From: Brevundimonas sp.
GTDB taxonomy: Bacteria > Pseudomonadota > Alphaproteobacteria > Caulobacterales > Caulobacteraceae
Assembly: GCF_003248455.1 (NCBI RefSeq)
Contig: NZ_QFNM01000016.1
Location: forward strand, 1 to 57,995
Length of the DNA stretch: 57,995 nt
Reading direction: 5' to 3'
Shown piece by piece: positions 46,901-53,298 of the stretch; the first letter of the stretch is position 1; each line of letters starts with the position of its first letter. The notes under the pieces were generated by a model. It searched no databases and was not told the origin of the DNA. It worked only from the letters and a program-made list of their open reading frames with translations. The position numbers and the translations under genes were made by a program.

Positions 46901-48415
46901 ATGCAGGACACCATCCGCCGCATCCTCACCGCCCGCGTCTATGATGTGGCGGAGGAGACCCCGCTGGACCCGCTGCGGCGGCTGTCGGCGCGGCTCGAAC
47001 GGCCCGTCCTGCTGAAGCGCGAGGACCTGCAACCGGTCTTCTCGTTCAAGATTCGCGGCGCCTACAACAAGATCGCCGGCCTGTCCGAGACCGAACTGTC
47101 GAAGGGCGTCATCTGCGCCTCGGCCGGCAATCATGCGCAAGGGGTGGCCCTGGCCGCCGCCCGCCGGAACGCCCGGGCCGTCATCGTCATGCCGACCACC
47201 ACCCCCGGCATCAAGGTCGCGGCCGTGCGCGCCCTGGGGGGTCAGGTGGTGCTGCACGGCGACAGTTTCGACGCCGCCTACGCCCACGCCCGCGACTTGG
47301 AACGCCAGACCGGCGCCGCCTTCATCCACCCGTTCGACGACCCCGAGGTGATCGCCGGCCAGGGCACCGTCGGGCTGGAGATCGCCCGCCAGCACGCCGA
47401 TCCGATCGAGGCTGTCTTCGTCCCCATCGGCGGCGGGGGCCTGGCGGCCGGCGTCGCCGCCATAATCAAATTCCTGCGCCCGGAAACCCAGGTCATCGGG
47501 GTCGAACCCGTCGACGCCCCGACGATGAAATCGGCCATCGACGCCGGACAGGTCGTCACCCTGAACGAGGTCGGCCTGTTCGCCGACGGGGTGGCGGTGC
47601 GGCGCGCGGGCGAGATGACCTTCGACCTGTGCAAGACCCTGCTGGACGAGATCGTCCTGGTCGACACCGACGCCATCTGCGCCGCCATCAAGGACATCTT
47701 CGACGACAGCCGCGCCATCGCCGAACCGTCCGGCGCCGTGGCCCTGGCGGGGTTGAAGGCGTGGTCGGCCGCCCATCCCGGAACCGGCGCCCTCGTCGCG
47801 ATCAACTCGGGCGCCAACGTCAACTTCGACCGGCTGCGCCACGTCGCCGAACGGGCCGAGATCGGCGAGGGCGCCGAGGCCCTGCTGGCCGTGGCGATGA
47901 GGGACGACCGCGACGACTATCGCCGCTTCCTGAACACCCTCGACGGCCGTTCGGTGACCGAGTTCAACTATCGCTGGTCCGGCGACGGCGACGCCCAGAT
48001 CTTCGTCGGCGTGGCCCTGCGCGACGGCCCGCACGAACGCGACGACCTGATCGAAACGCTCCGCGGCGGCGGCTACGCCGTCGAGGACATGAGCGACAAT
48101 GAAACGGCCAAGCTGCACGTCCGCTACATGGTCGGCGGCCGCACCGTGGGCCTGCCGCACGAGCGCATCCTGCGCTTCCAGTTCCCCGAACGCCCCGGCG
48201 CCTTCCTGCGCTTTCTGAACAGCCTCCAGCCGGCCTGGGCCCTGACCCTGTTCCACTATCGCAACCACGGCGACGACGTCGGCCGGGTCCTGGCCGGGAT
48301 CAGCGTTCCGCCCCAGGACCATGACCGCTTCGCCGCCGCCCTGGCGGAGTTGGGCTACCCCTATGTCGAGGAGACCGACAATCCCGCCTGCCGCCTGTTT
48401 CTGGACGGCGCCTGA
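46901..48415 (+). CDS. ilvA: threonine ammonia-lyase (biosynthetic), IlvA
   Basis: The 504-residue PLP enzyme deaminates threonine to 2-oxobutanoate for isoleucine synthesis. The catalytic domain contains FSFKIRGAYNK with the PLP Lys, SAGNHAQGVALAA, the phosphate-binding IGGGGLAAG and INSGANVNFDR. Two C-terminal regulatory ACT-like subdomains follow (FNYRWSGDGDAQIFVGVAL; LRFQFPERPGAFLRFLN), the sites of isoleucine feedback in the biosynthetic form. The length is close to E. coli IlvA (514) and distinguishes it from the shorter catabolic enzyme. The ATG at 46901 gives a normal start; the longer frame from 46604 is not supported. Confidence 0.95.
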   Translation: MQDTIRRILTARVYDVAEETPLDPLRRLSARLERPVLLKREDLQPVFSFKIRGAYNKIAGLSETELSKGVICASAGNHAQGVALAAARRNARAVIVMPTTTPGIKVAAVRALGGQVVLHGDSFDAAYAHARDLERQTGAAFIHPFDDPEVIAGQGTVGLEIARQHADPIEAVFVPIGGGGLAAGVAAIIKFLRPETQVIGVEPVDAPTMKSAIDAGQVVTLNEVGLFADGVAVRRAGEMTFDLCKTLLDEIVLVDTDAICAAIKDIFDDSRAIAEPSGAVALAGLKAWSAAHPGTGALVAINSGANVNFDRLRHVAERAEIGEGAEALLAVAMRDDRDDYRRFLNTLDGRSVTEFNYRWSGDGDAQIFVGVALRDGPHERDDLIETLRGGGYAVEDMSDNETAKLHVRYMVGGRTVGLPHERILRFQFPERPGAFLRFLNSLQPAWALTLFHYRNHGDDVGRVLAGISVPPQDHDRFAAALAELGYPYVEETDNPACRLFLDGA

Positions 48416-48438
48416 CGGCGAAAGACAGGGCCAGGCCG

Positions 48439-48465
48439 AAAAAAGGGAGCGCCGACGGCGCTCCC
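48439..48465 (-). terminator. intrinsic terminator of the host-attachment-family gene
   Basis: GGGAGCGCC (48445-48453), loop GAC and GGCGCTCCC (48457-48465) form a 9-bp stem. Six As precede it on the + strand (48439-48444), which give a U run after the hairpin on the minus strand. It lies 20 bases beyond the stop of the minus-strand gene at 48486. Confidence 0.88.
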
Positions 48466-48485
48466 TGGCTGACCAACGCCCGCAA

Positions 48486-48884
48486 TCAGGCCTTGTCGAT
48501 GGCGGCGGCGATCTGGTCGCTGGAATGGCCGGTCAGGTCCTTGGCGATCTCTCCGACCAGCTTGCCCTGCAGATCCTTGTGCCAGTGTTTGCGCAGCTCC
48601 CCCAGAGTCTTGGGCGCGGCGATGACCAGCAGTTCTTCGATCTTGTTCGTGACCGACCATTTGTTCAGCACCTCGGCGACGCCCATGGCGAAGCCGTCCT
48701 CGGCCTGGGTGTCGTTGTCGGGATTGGCCTCGTTCGACCGGCGGCCCGCCGAGCCGGAAACGCGGTCGGCGACGGGCGGAGTCTCCAGCGGGATCAGGGC
48801 GATGTCGGAGGCGTTCGTGTTCTTGAACAGGGCCAGCTTCTCGCCGTCCACCACCGCCACCAGCGCGCCATTGGAAAGTTTCAT
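48486..48884 (-). CDS. host attachment protein family (PF10116-like), 132 aa
   Basis: The protein MKLSNGALVAVVDGEKLALF... has the pattern of the so-called host attachment family: an N-terminal beta hairpin (GALVAVVDGEKLALFKN), a variable acidic loop (SNEANPDNDTQAEDGF), and conserved helices KIEELLVIAAPKTLGELRKH and KLVGEIAKDLTGHSSDQIAA. The last part is related to the eRF1 domain 3-like core. The name comes from early work on plant attachment, and a general stress or ribosome-associated role is equally likely. The ATG at 48884 gives the family's usual start; the longer frame to 48962 is not supported. A terminator closes it. Confidence 0.85.
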   Translation of the reverse strand: MKLSNGALVAVVDGEKLALFKNTNASDIALIPLETPPVADRVSGSAGRRSNEANPDNDTQAEDGFAMGVAEVLNKWSVTNKIEELLVIAAPKTLGELRKHWHKDLQGKLVGEIAKDLTGHSSDQIAAAIDKA

Positions 48885-48991
48885 CGTCGGTTCTCCAGTC
48901 TCTTTCGGCTCAGGGTAACGAACCGAGGCCCAGGCCGTTGCCTGGCGCAGCCCCCCCTCCACGATGTCGCGCGACGAACCGCGCCCGAGCG

Positions 48992-49528
48992 TCAGAGCCG
49001 CCGGCCGGCCGCCTCGTGCGCCAGCAGCCAGCGCTTGCGCTCCAGCCCGCCGGCATAGCCTGTCAGCGTCCCGTTTGCGCCGATCACCCGGTGGCAGGGA
49101 ACGATCACGCCCACGGGATTGGCCCCGTTGGCCAGACCCACCGCCCGCACGGCCCGGGGCGCGCCGATCGCCGTCGCCAACTGGCCATAGGTGCGGGTCT
49201 CACCCGCCGGAATATCGCGCAGGGCCTTCCACACCGCGCGCTGAAACGGCGTGCCGCCGGTCTTCACAGGCAGGCCGTCCAATGCGCCCAGATCGCCCGC
49301 GAACCAGGCCGCCACGGCGTCGCGCACCGCTTCGGGCGCCCGCCCCTCCGTCAGATCGACCGCGCCGTAGTGGCGGATCAGCAGCCGGCGCAGACGCGCC
49401 TCATAGTCGTGAAAGTCCAGCGCCCGCACCACGCCGTCCGCGTCGGTGGCGATCAGCATCTCCCCCACCGGCGAGCCGATCCGGTCCAGCGTCAGCCGCA
49501 TCGGCGGGGCCTCAGGCGGTCTGGCCAT
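48992..49528 (-). CDS. ogt: methylated-DNA-[protein]-cysteine S-methyltransferase (Ogt-type)
   Basis: The 178-residue protein removes alkyl groups from O6-guanine by transferring them to its own Cys. Motifs: TPFQRAVWKALRDIPAGETRTYGQLA (shown in parts, the DNA-binding helix-turn-helix region) and IVPCHRVIGANGTLTGYAGGLERK with the acceptor Cys in PCHRV. An AAGGAG Shine-Dalgarno lies 8 bases before the ATG at 49528, so I use that start; 49501 (MRLTLDRIG) is a shorter alternative. Its first 17 bases overlap the end of the Ada/AlkA-like gene, indicating coupling. The two together resemble a split Ada: one protein senses and regulates, the other repairs. Confidence 0.93.
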   Translation of the reverse strand: MARPPEAPPMRLTLDRIGSPVGEMLIATDADGVVRALDFHDYEARLRRLLIRHYGAVDLTEGRAPEAVRDAVAAWFAGDLGALDGLPVKTGGTPFQRAVWKALRDIPAGETRTYGQLATAIGAPRAVRAVGLANGANPVGVIVPCHRVIGANGTLTGYAGGLERKRWLLAHEAAGRRL

Positions 49529-50684
49529 CGTACTGCTCCTTCGTCCTGGTCCAGTAAAGCGCGCCATAGGCCCGCCAGGGGCGCCACCGCTCAGCCCGCG
49601 CCGTCGTCGTCGCATCGCCTGAGGGCAGACGGTCGCTGGGGGCCGTCTCATGGCTGTCGATCCAGTCGCCGGGCGGTCTCAGACCGGGCCAGGCCGCCAG
49701 GGCCGCCCTCAGGGCCGGATCGGCCGACAGGTCGCGGGCGATGGCCTCCGGGTCGGCGGCCAGGTCGAACACCCGCCGCACGCGGGCCAGGACGCCGGGC
49801 AGGGCCTTCAACACCCCCATCCGCACCTCGACCGCCACGCGGCCGGGCGCGCCGGGTCGGACCCTCACCGCCCCTTCGGTCCCGTCGATCCCGGCGCGCA
49901 GACGCCGGGTCCAGACGCCGTCGACGACCTTTTCATCGTCCACGTCTCGCGCGGCCAGGGCTTGCATCATCGCCGGCCAGTCGTAGGGCGGACGATAGGC
50001 CAGCCCCAGCCGGATCGTCCCGCCCGCCTCGGCCTCGCCCCTGCGTCGACGCAGGTCCGACGGCGGTCGGCCGTACAGGGCCAGGAAGGTCTCGTTGAAG
50101 CGCCGCACGCTGCCGAACCCCGCCGCCAGGGCGACATCGGCCATCGCCAGATCGGTCTCGTGGATCAACTGCTTGGCCAGCAGCACGCGCCGGGTCTGGG
50201 CCACGCTGACGGGGGCGGCGCCCAGATGCTGGCGGAACAGGCGGCGCAACTGGCGTTCCCCCAGGCCCAAGCGTGCGGCCAGCGCCTCGGTGTCCGCCGT
50301 GTCCAGCGCCCCCGCCTCGATCAGGGCCAGGGCGCGGCTGACGGTGTTGGCGGTGCCCCGCCATGCGCCCCCGCGCGGGGCCTCGCCGCGCCAGCCGGCG
50401 AAATCGGGCGCCGTCTCGGGCCGGCAGCGCAGACACGCCCTGAGACCCGCCGCCTCTGCCGCCGCCGCCGTGCGGTGAAAGACCACATTCTCCCGCTTGG
50501 GCGTGCGCGCCGGGCAGACCGGGCGGCAGTAGATGCCGGTCGAGACGACGCCGGTGAAGAAACGCCCGTCGAACCGGGCGTCCCTGGCCGTCACCGCCCG
50601 CCAGCAGGCGTCCTGATCCAGAACCATATCCATGCGGCCGAGGATGCCCCGCCAGCCCCGCGATGTCTCGCGGTTTTCGGACAT
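49512..50684 (-). CDS. Ada-type regulator with AlkA N-terminal region but no glycosylase domain (390 aa)
   Basis: The N-terminal methyl-phosphotriester domain is intact with four cysteines in FTGVVSTGIYCRPVCPAR and LRACLRCRPE. An AraC helix-turn-helix pair follows (LAARLGLGERQLRRLFRQHL; VALAAGFGSVRRFNETF, GRPPSDLRR). The AlkA N-terminal domain (IRLGLAYRPPYDWPAMMQAL, VLKALPGVLARVRRVFDLAADPEAI) reaches LRPPGDW. There the chain jumps to the extreme AlkA C-terminus, ending RAERWRPWRAYGALYW. The HhH-GPD region with the helix-hairpin-helix and catalytic Asp, about 100-120 residues, is absent with no frameshift. Full-length family members are about 490-500 aa. It probably still senses alkylation and regulates, but should not excise bases. 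Start 50684 lies 10 bases after the XRE stop; 50633 is an alternative. Confidence 0.85.
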   Translation of the reverse strand: MSENRETSRGWRGILGRMDMVLDQDACWRAVTARDARFDGRFFTGVVSTGIYCRPVCPARTPKRENVVFHRTAAAAEAAGLRACLRCRPETAPDFAGWRGEAPRGGAWRGTANTVSRALALIEAGALDTADTEALAARLGLGERQLRRLFRQHLGAAPVSVAQTRRVLLAKQLIHETDLAMADVALAAGFGSVRRFNETFLALYGRPPSDLRRRRGEAEAGGTIRLGLAYRPPYDWPAMMQALAARDVDDEKVVDGVWTRRLRAGIDGTEGAVRVRPGAPGRVAVEVRMGVLKALPGVLARVRRVFDLAADPEAIARDLSADPALRAALAAWPGLRPPGDWIDSHETAPSDRLPSGDATTTARAERWRPWRAYGALYWTRTKEQYDGQTA

Positions 50685-50694
50685 GGATTGCGTC

Positions 50695-50904
50695 TCAGTC
50701 CTTCAGGAAGAACAGCGCCTCCACCGTCGTCTCCAGCGCCCGCGCCAGGTCCAGGGCAAGCAGGGTCGATGGAATGAAGACACCGTTCTCGACCGTATTG
50801 ATCGTCTTGCGCGACACCCCGGCCTTGTCGGCCAATCCCTGCTGCGTCAGGCCGGCGGCGGTGCGGATCTCCTTCAGACGCGAGCCCAGTCGGGGATCAC
50901 CCAT
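50695..50904 (-). CDS. XRE-family helix-turn-helix transcriptional regulator (69 aa)
   Basis: The 69-residue protein is a single Cro/CI-type domain: GSRLKEIRTAAGLTQQGLADKAGVSRKTINTVENG (shown as one stretch only in parts) with the HTH made of TQQGLADKAG and SRKTINTVENG, then PSTLLALDLARALETTVEALF. This is the stand-alone form that usually pairs with a membrane protein and represses its own operon. Here the membrane gene ends 8 bases inside its start, and the Ada/AlkA-like gene starts 10 bases after its stop. It is a candidate to bind the tandem dyads at 51619-51652. Confidence 0.9.
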   Translation of the reverse strand: MGDPRLGSRLKEIRTAAGLTQQGLADKAGVSRKTINTVENGVFIPSTLLALDLARALETTVEALFFLKD

Positions 50905-51603
50905 CGCGGCCGGCCTCCCGGTCCAGCCAGGCGAAGCGCAGGCCCGCCGAGGCTCCGCCCAGGGCCAGCACATAGGGCAGCGCCATCACCCCGTAGTCGG
51001 CGCGCCACAGCCCCAGCCCCAGGGCGGCCGTCACGCCCGCCATCAGCACCACGAACGCCAGTATCATCGACTTCGCCCGCATGACCTGGGTCAGTTCGTC
51101 CTCCAGCAGGCGGCGGTTGCGCCGCGCGTGCAGGTCCCACCCCATGACCAGGACCGGGATCAGCCAGCCGTAGAGGACCGGCAGCAGGATCTGCACATAG
51201 GCCCCGACATTATCATCCCCGCCCAACACCCGCTGCATTCCGCCCTGCGCCTGGGCCATGAACATCAGCAGCACCAGCGGGAACAGCACCAGCTGTCGCG
51301 TCCGCTCGCGTTGCAGCTTTTCGCGGCGGGAGCCGTCGCGACTGGCGGCGACGTCGACGGGCCGACCGGGCCGCCCCCACCAGGCCATCAGCCCGCCCAG
51401 CAGCATGAAGGCCAGGCCCATGCCCGCCGCCACACCGGCGACCGTGGCCCGGTCGCCCTCCGCCCCGGTCAGGACGGCGAACCCCGACCCGCCGATCAGT
51501 CCGGCGGCGCCGACGGCCACCAGGGCCAGGCCGCCGAGCCAGCACCGGCTCCGCTCCGCTCCGCCGTCGCGCGCTGGACCATGTGCGTTTCGTCTTCGAT
51601 CAC
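50897..51603 (-). CDS. multi-pass membrane protein, XRE partner; 5' end probably frameshifted at a GGAGC repeat
   Basis: The body has about six hydrophobic segments in two groups (LGGLALVAVGAAGLIGGSG; VAGMGLAFMLLGGLMAWWG; then QLVLFPLVLLMFMAQA, VQILLPVLYGWLIPVLVMG, MILAFVVLMAGVTAALGLG, MALPYVLALGGASAGL). A charged loop (RDGSRREKLQRERTR) separates the groups. It resembles the membrane partners of small XRE regulators, function unknown. The best start, GTG 51603, has AGGAGG just upstream, but its frame differs from the body and hits a stop in the gene. The frames are separated by three GGAGC copies at 51548-51562; with two copies they would join as VIEDETHMVQ...RSRCWLGG. The in-frame ATG at 51640 lies inside the operator region without a Shine-Dalgarno. 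Confidence 0.65.
51548..51562. repeat. three-copy GGAGC pentanucleotide repeat (minus-strand sense) at the start of the XRE-partner gene
   Basis: The + strand reads GCTCC three times at 51548-51552, 51553-51557 and 51558-51562, that is GGAGC x3 on the coding strand. Loss of one unit (5 bases) would put the GTG start at 51603, with its strong ribosome binding site, in frame with the membrane protein. Confidence 0.85.
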
Positions 51604-51618
51604 TGCAACCTCCTGAAG

Positions 51619-51652
51619 TCACCCTGAGGTTACATATCACCTATAGGTTACA
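51619..51652. promoter_or_regulatory. tandem dyad operators upstream of the membrane/XRE operon
   Basis: TCACCCTGAGGTTACA (51619-51634) and TCACCTATAGGTTACA (51637-51652) match at 13 of 16 positions and start 18 bases apart. Each has an inner ACC...GGT dyad; the second contains the perfect palindrome ACCTATAGGT. They lie between the stop of the HAAS gene (51648) and the ribosome binding site at about 51609, so they overlap the probable promoter. The small XRE protein encoded by the operon is the natural candidate to bind them. Confidence 0.7.
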
Positions 51653-52787
51653 CCCCGTCAAGCGGTTTCGCCTCGCTCCCGACGATCAGCCGCGCGACCG
51701 CCCGCACGATGCGCGCCACCTCCACCGCGAAGGCCCAGACCACGACCACCATCAATATGGTCGCCACGCCGCCGGCGTGGTCGCCGTCGCGTTCGAACAG
51801 CAGGCGCACCCGTTCGAAGAACGCCGTGGCCGTGCCGACCCAGACGACCGGCGACAGGGCCGACCAGAACCAGACCCACAGCACGCCCCAGGCGGCGGCC
51901 AAGCCGAACAGGATGTCCCCCAGGGCCGTCAGCCGCACAGGACCGCCCGAGGCTGCGCGCATCAGGTCGAAACCGATGCGGCACACGGCGAACAGGATGA
52001 CGGGCCAATAGGCGGCGGCGACCATCCGACCCAGGATGCGGCCGTAATCGACGCCATCCACCACCCCGGCCAGTTCCTCGGGCCGCAGGGGCCAGGCCTG
52101 CAACAGGCCGGTCCACCACAGCAGCACCACGGTCCAGCCGATGGCGCTGGCCACGGCGCGGGCGACGGGCGACATCTGCGCCCCCTTGCGCACCTCGCGC
52201 CCCGATTTCGACGGGCGCGCGCGGCCCCGGCCGAACCAGTCCTCCTGCGCGATCTTCCGGCCCCAGAGTTCGGCGTCGAAGTCGCTGGCCAATTCGAACA
52301 CGCCCAGGTCCTTGACCCGCCATTTGGCGATGAAGTCCGGCTTCTTCTCCTGCCGCTCCAGGATGAAGCCGGCGAGGGTGAGCAGGCCGACCACGGTCAC
52401 GGCGCCGCTGAACAGGCTGGCGATGGCCTGGCCTATGGCCTGGCCCGGATAGACGTCGCCGACCAGCACCCGCACCGCCAGTCCGACCAGGGTGACGGCG
52501 GCCATGACGACCAGGCCGACCTTGGCCCCGAACAGCCACCAGGGATAAAGCGCCGGTCCGATCAGCGCCTGCGGCCCCGGCCGATATCGGGCGGCGACGC
52601 TCAGCGGATGGCCCACTTCGCGCAGCAGGGTCTCGACCTCGTCGTCGGTCGCCGGCCGACCCAGACGCGCCTCCAGCGCCTCCAGCCGCCCCATGATCTC
52701 GTCGCGCAGCTCGGCGACGATGTCTTCGCGAACGTCCTTGGGCAGCTGCGCCGCCACGGCGTTCAGATAGCGTTCCATCAGGTCCAT
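51648..52787 (-). CDS. HAAS-domain membrane protein, PadR partner (379 aa)
   Basis: The N-terminal segment MDLMERYLNAVAAQLPKDVR through LRDEIMGRLEALEARLGRP and ETLLREVGHPLSVAARYRPG is the HAAS-type cytoplasmic helical domain regularly paired with PadR repressors. It is followed by several membrane segments: WWLFGAKVGLVVMAAVTLVGL, LFSGAVTVVGLLTLAGFIL, a further helix after a basic loop, FGLAAAWGVLWVWFWSAL and ILMVVVVWAFAVEVARIV. The GGAGG upstream of the ATG at 52787 decides the start; 52805 is less likely. It lies 26 bases after PadR. The family is thought to sense membrane or envelope state, but the signal is unknown. Confidence 0.88.
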   Translation of the reverse strand: MDLMERYLNAVAAQLPKDVREDIVAELRDEIMGRLEALEARLGRPATDDEVETLLREVGHPLSVAARYRPGPQALIGPALYPWWLFGAKVGLVVMAAVTLVGLAVRVLVGDVYPGQAIGQAIASLFSGAVTVVGLLTLAGFILERQEKKPDFIAKWRVKDLGVFELASDFDAELWGRKIAQEDWFGRGRARPSKSGREVRKGAQMSPVARAVASAIGWTVVLLWWTGLLQAWPLRPEELAGVVDGVDYGRILGRMVAAAYWPVILFAVCRIGFDLMRAASGGPVRLTALGDILFGLAAAWGVLWVWFWSALSPVVWVGTATAFFERVRLLFERDGDHAGGVATILMVVVVWAFAVEVARIVRAVARLIVGSEAKPLDGV

Positions 52788-52813
52788 CCCGGCCCCTCCT
52801 TCCATCGCATTGT

Positions 52814-53149
52814 TCACAGCATCGTCTCCAGCGATCTCGACAGACCGCGCCACTCGGCCGCCAGCCGCGTCAGCATCGCCTCGCCCCTCGCCGACAAGCG
52901 GTAGAACCGCTTCTTTCGCCGATCCTCCTCGCGCCACTCGCTGTCCAGCAACCCCTGGCCTTCAAGCCGGCGCAGCAGCGGATAGAGGGTGCTCTCCTCC
53001 ATCTCGACGCCCGCCTCACCCAGGGCCACCCGCAGCGAATAGCCGTATTGCTCGCGCCTCAGACTGGCCAGCACGGCTAAGATCAACGACCCCCGCCGCA
53101 ACTCCAGCCTCAGGCTGTCGAACAGCAACTCCTCTTCGTTCTGGCTCAA
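52814..53149 (-). CDS. PadR-family transcriptional regulator (111 aa)
   Basis: The protein contains a winged helix typical of PadR: LELRRGSLILAVLASLRREQ, YGYSLRVALGEAGVEMEESTLYP with the recognition helix, LLRRLEGQGLLDSEWREEDR and the wing KKRFYRLSARGEAML. A short C-terminal helix for dimerisation follows. The start is TTG at 53149 with GGAGG 9 bases upstream. It precedes the HAAS membrane gene, and this pair is a widespread two-gene cassette. It probably autoregulates from the palindromic sites between it and the restriction-modification gene. Confidence 0.92.
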   Translation of the reverse strand: MSQNEEELLFDSLRLELRRGSLILAVLASLRREQYGYSLRVALGEAGVEMEESTLYPLLRRLEGQGLLDSEWREEDRRKKRFYRLSARGEAMLTRLAAEWRGLSRSLETML

Positions 53150-53170
53150 GCGTCAGCCTCCGTGCGCCAC

Positions 53171-53210
53171 ATAGTGTGTGACGCACAGTGTATGGGACAT
53201 ACTGTGTGTG
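53171..53210. promoter_or_regulatory. palindromic repeat cluster in the PadR/R-M intergenic region
   Basis: The core GTATG-GGA-CATAC (53190-53202) is a perfect dyad with longer imperfect arms (CACAGT... and ...CTGTGTG). A related half-site ATAGTGTGTG precedes it (53171-53180). TGTGTG/CACA-type palindromes are what PadR dimers bind, and the location just before the PadR start and 97 bases before the start of the divergent R-M gene makes a PadR operator likely. Confidence 0.65.
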
Positions 53211-53298
53211 GAAGTCAAAGTCATTCGTGCGTCGCCGCCTCGGTCTTGCCAATACTATTTATACGTGCGTTATGAGCCCCGTCGCATGCGGGGGCTGC

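Noticed and set aside
51213..51545. 110-codon minus-strand ORF inside the XRE-partner gene
   Set aside because: Arg/Gly-rich shadow of the membrane-protein frame, with no start signal.
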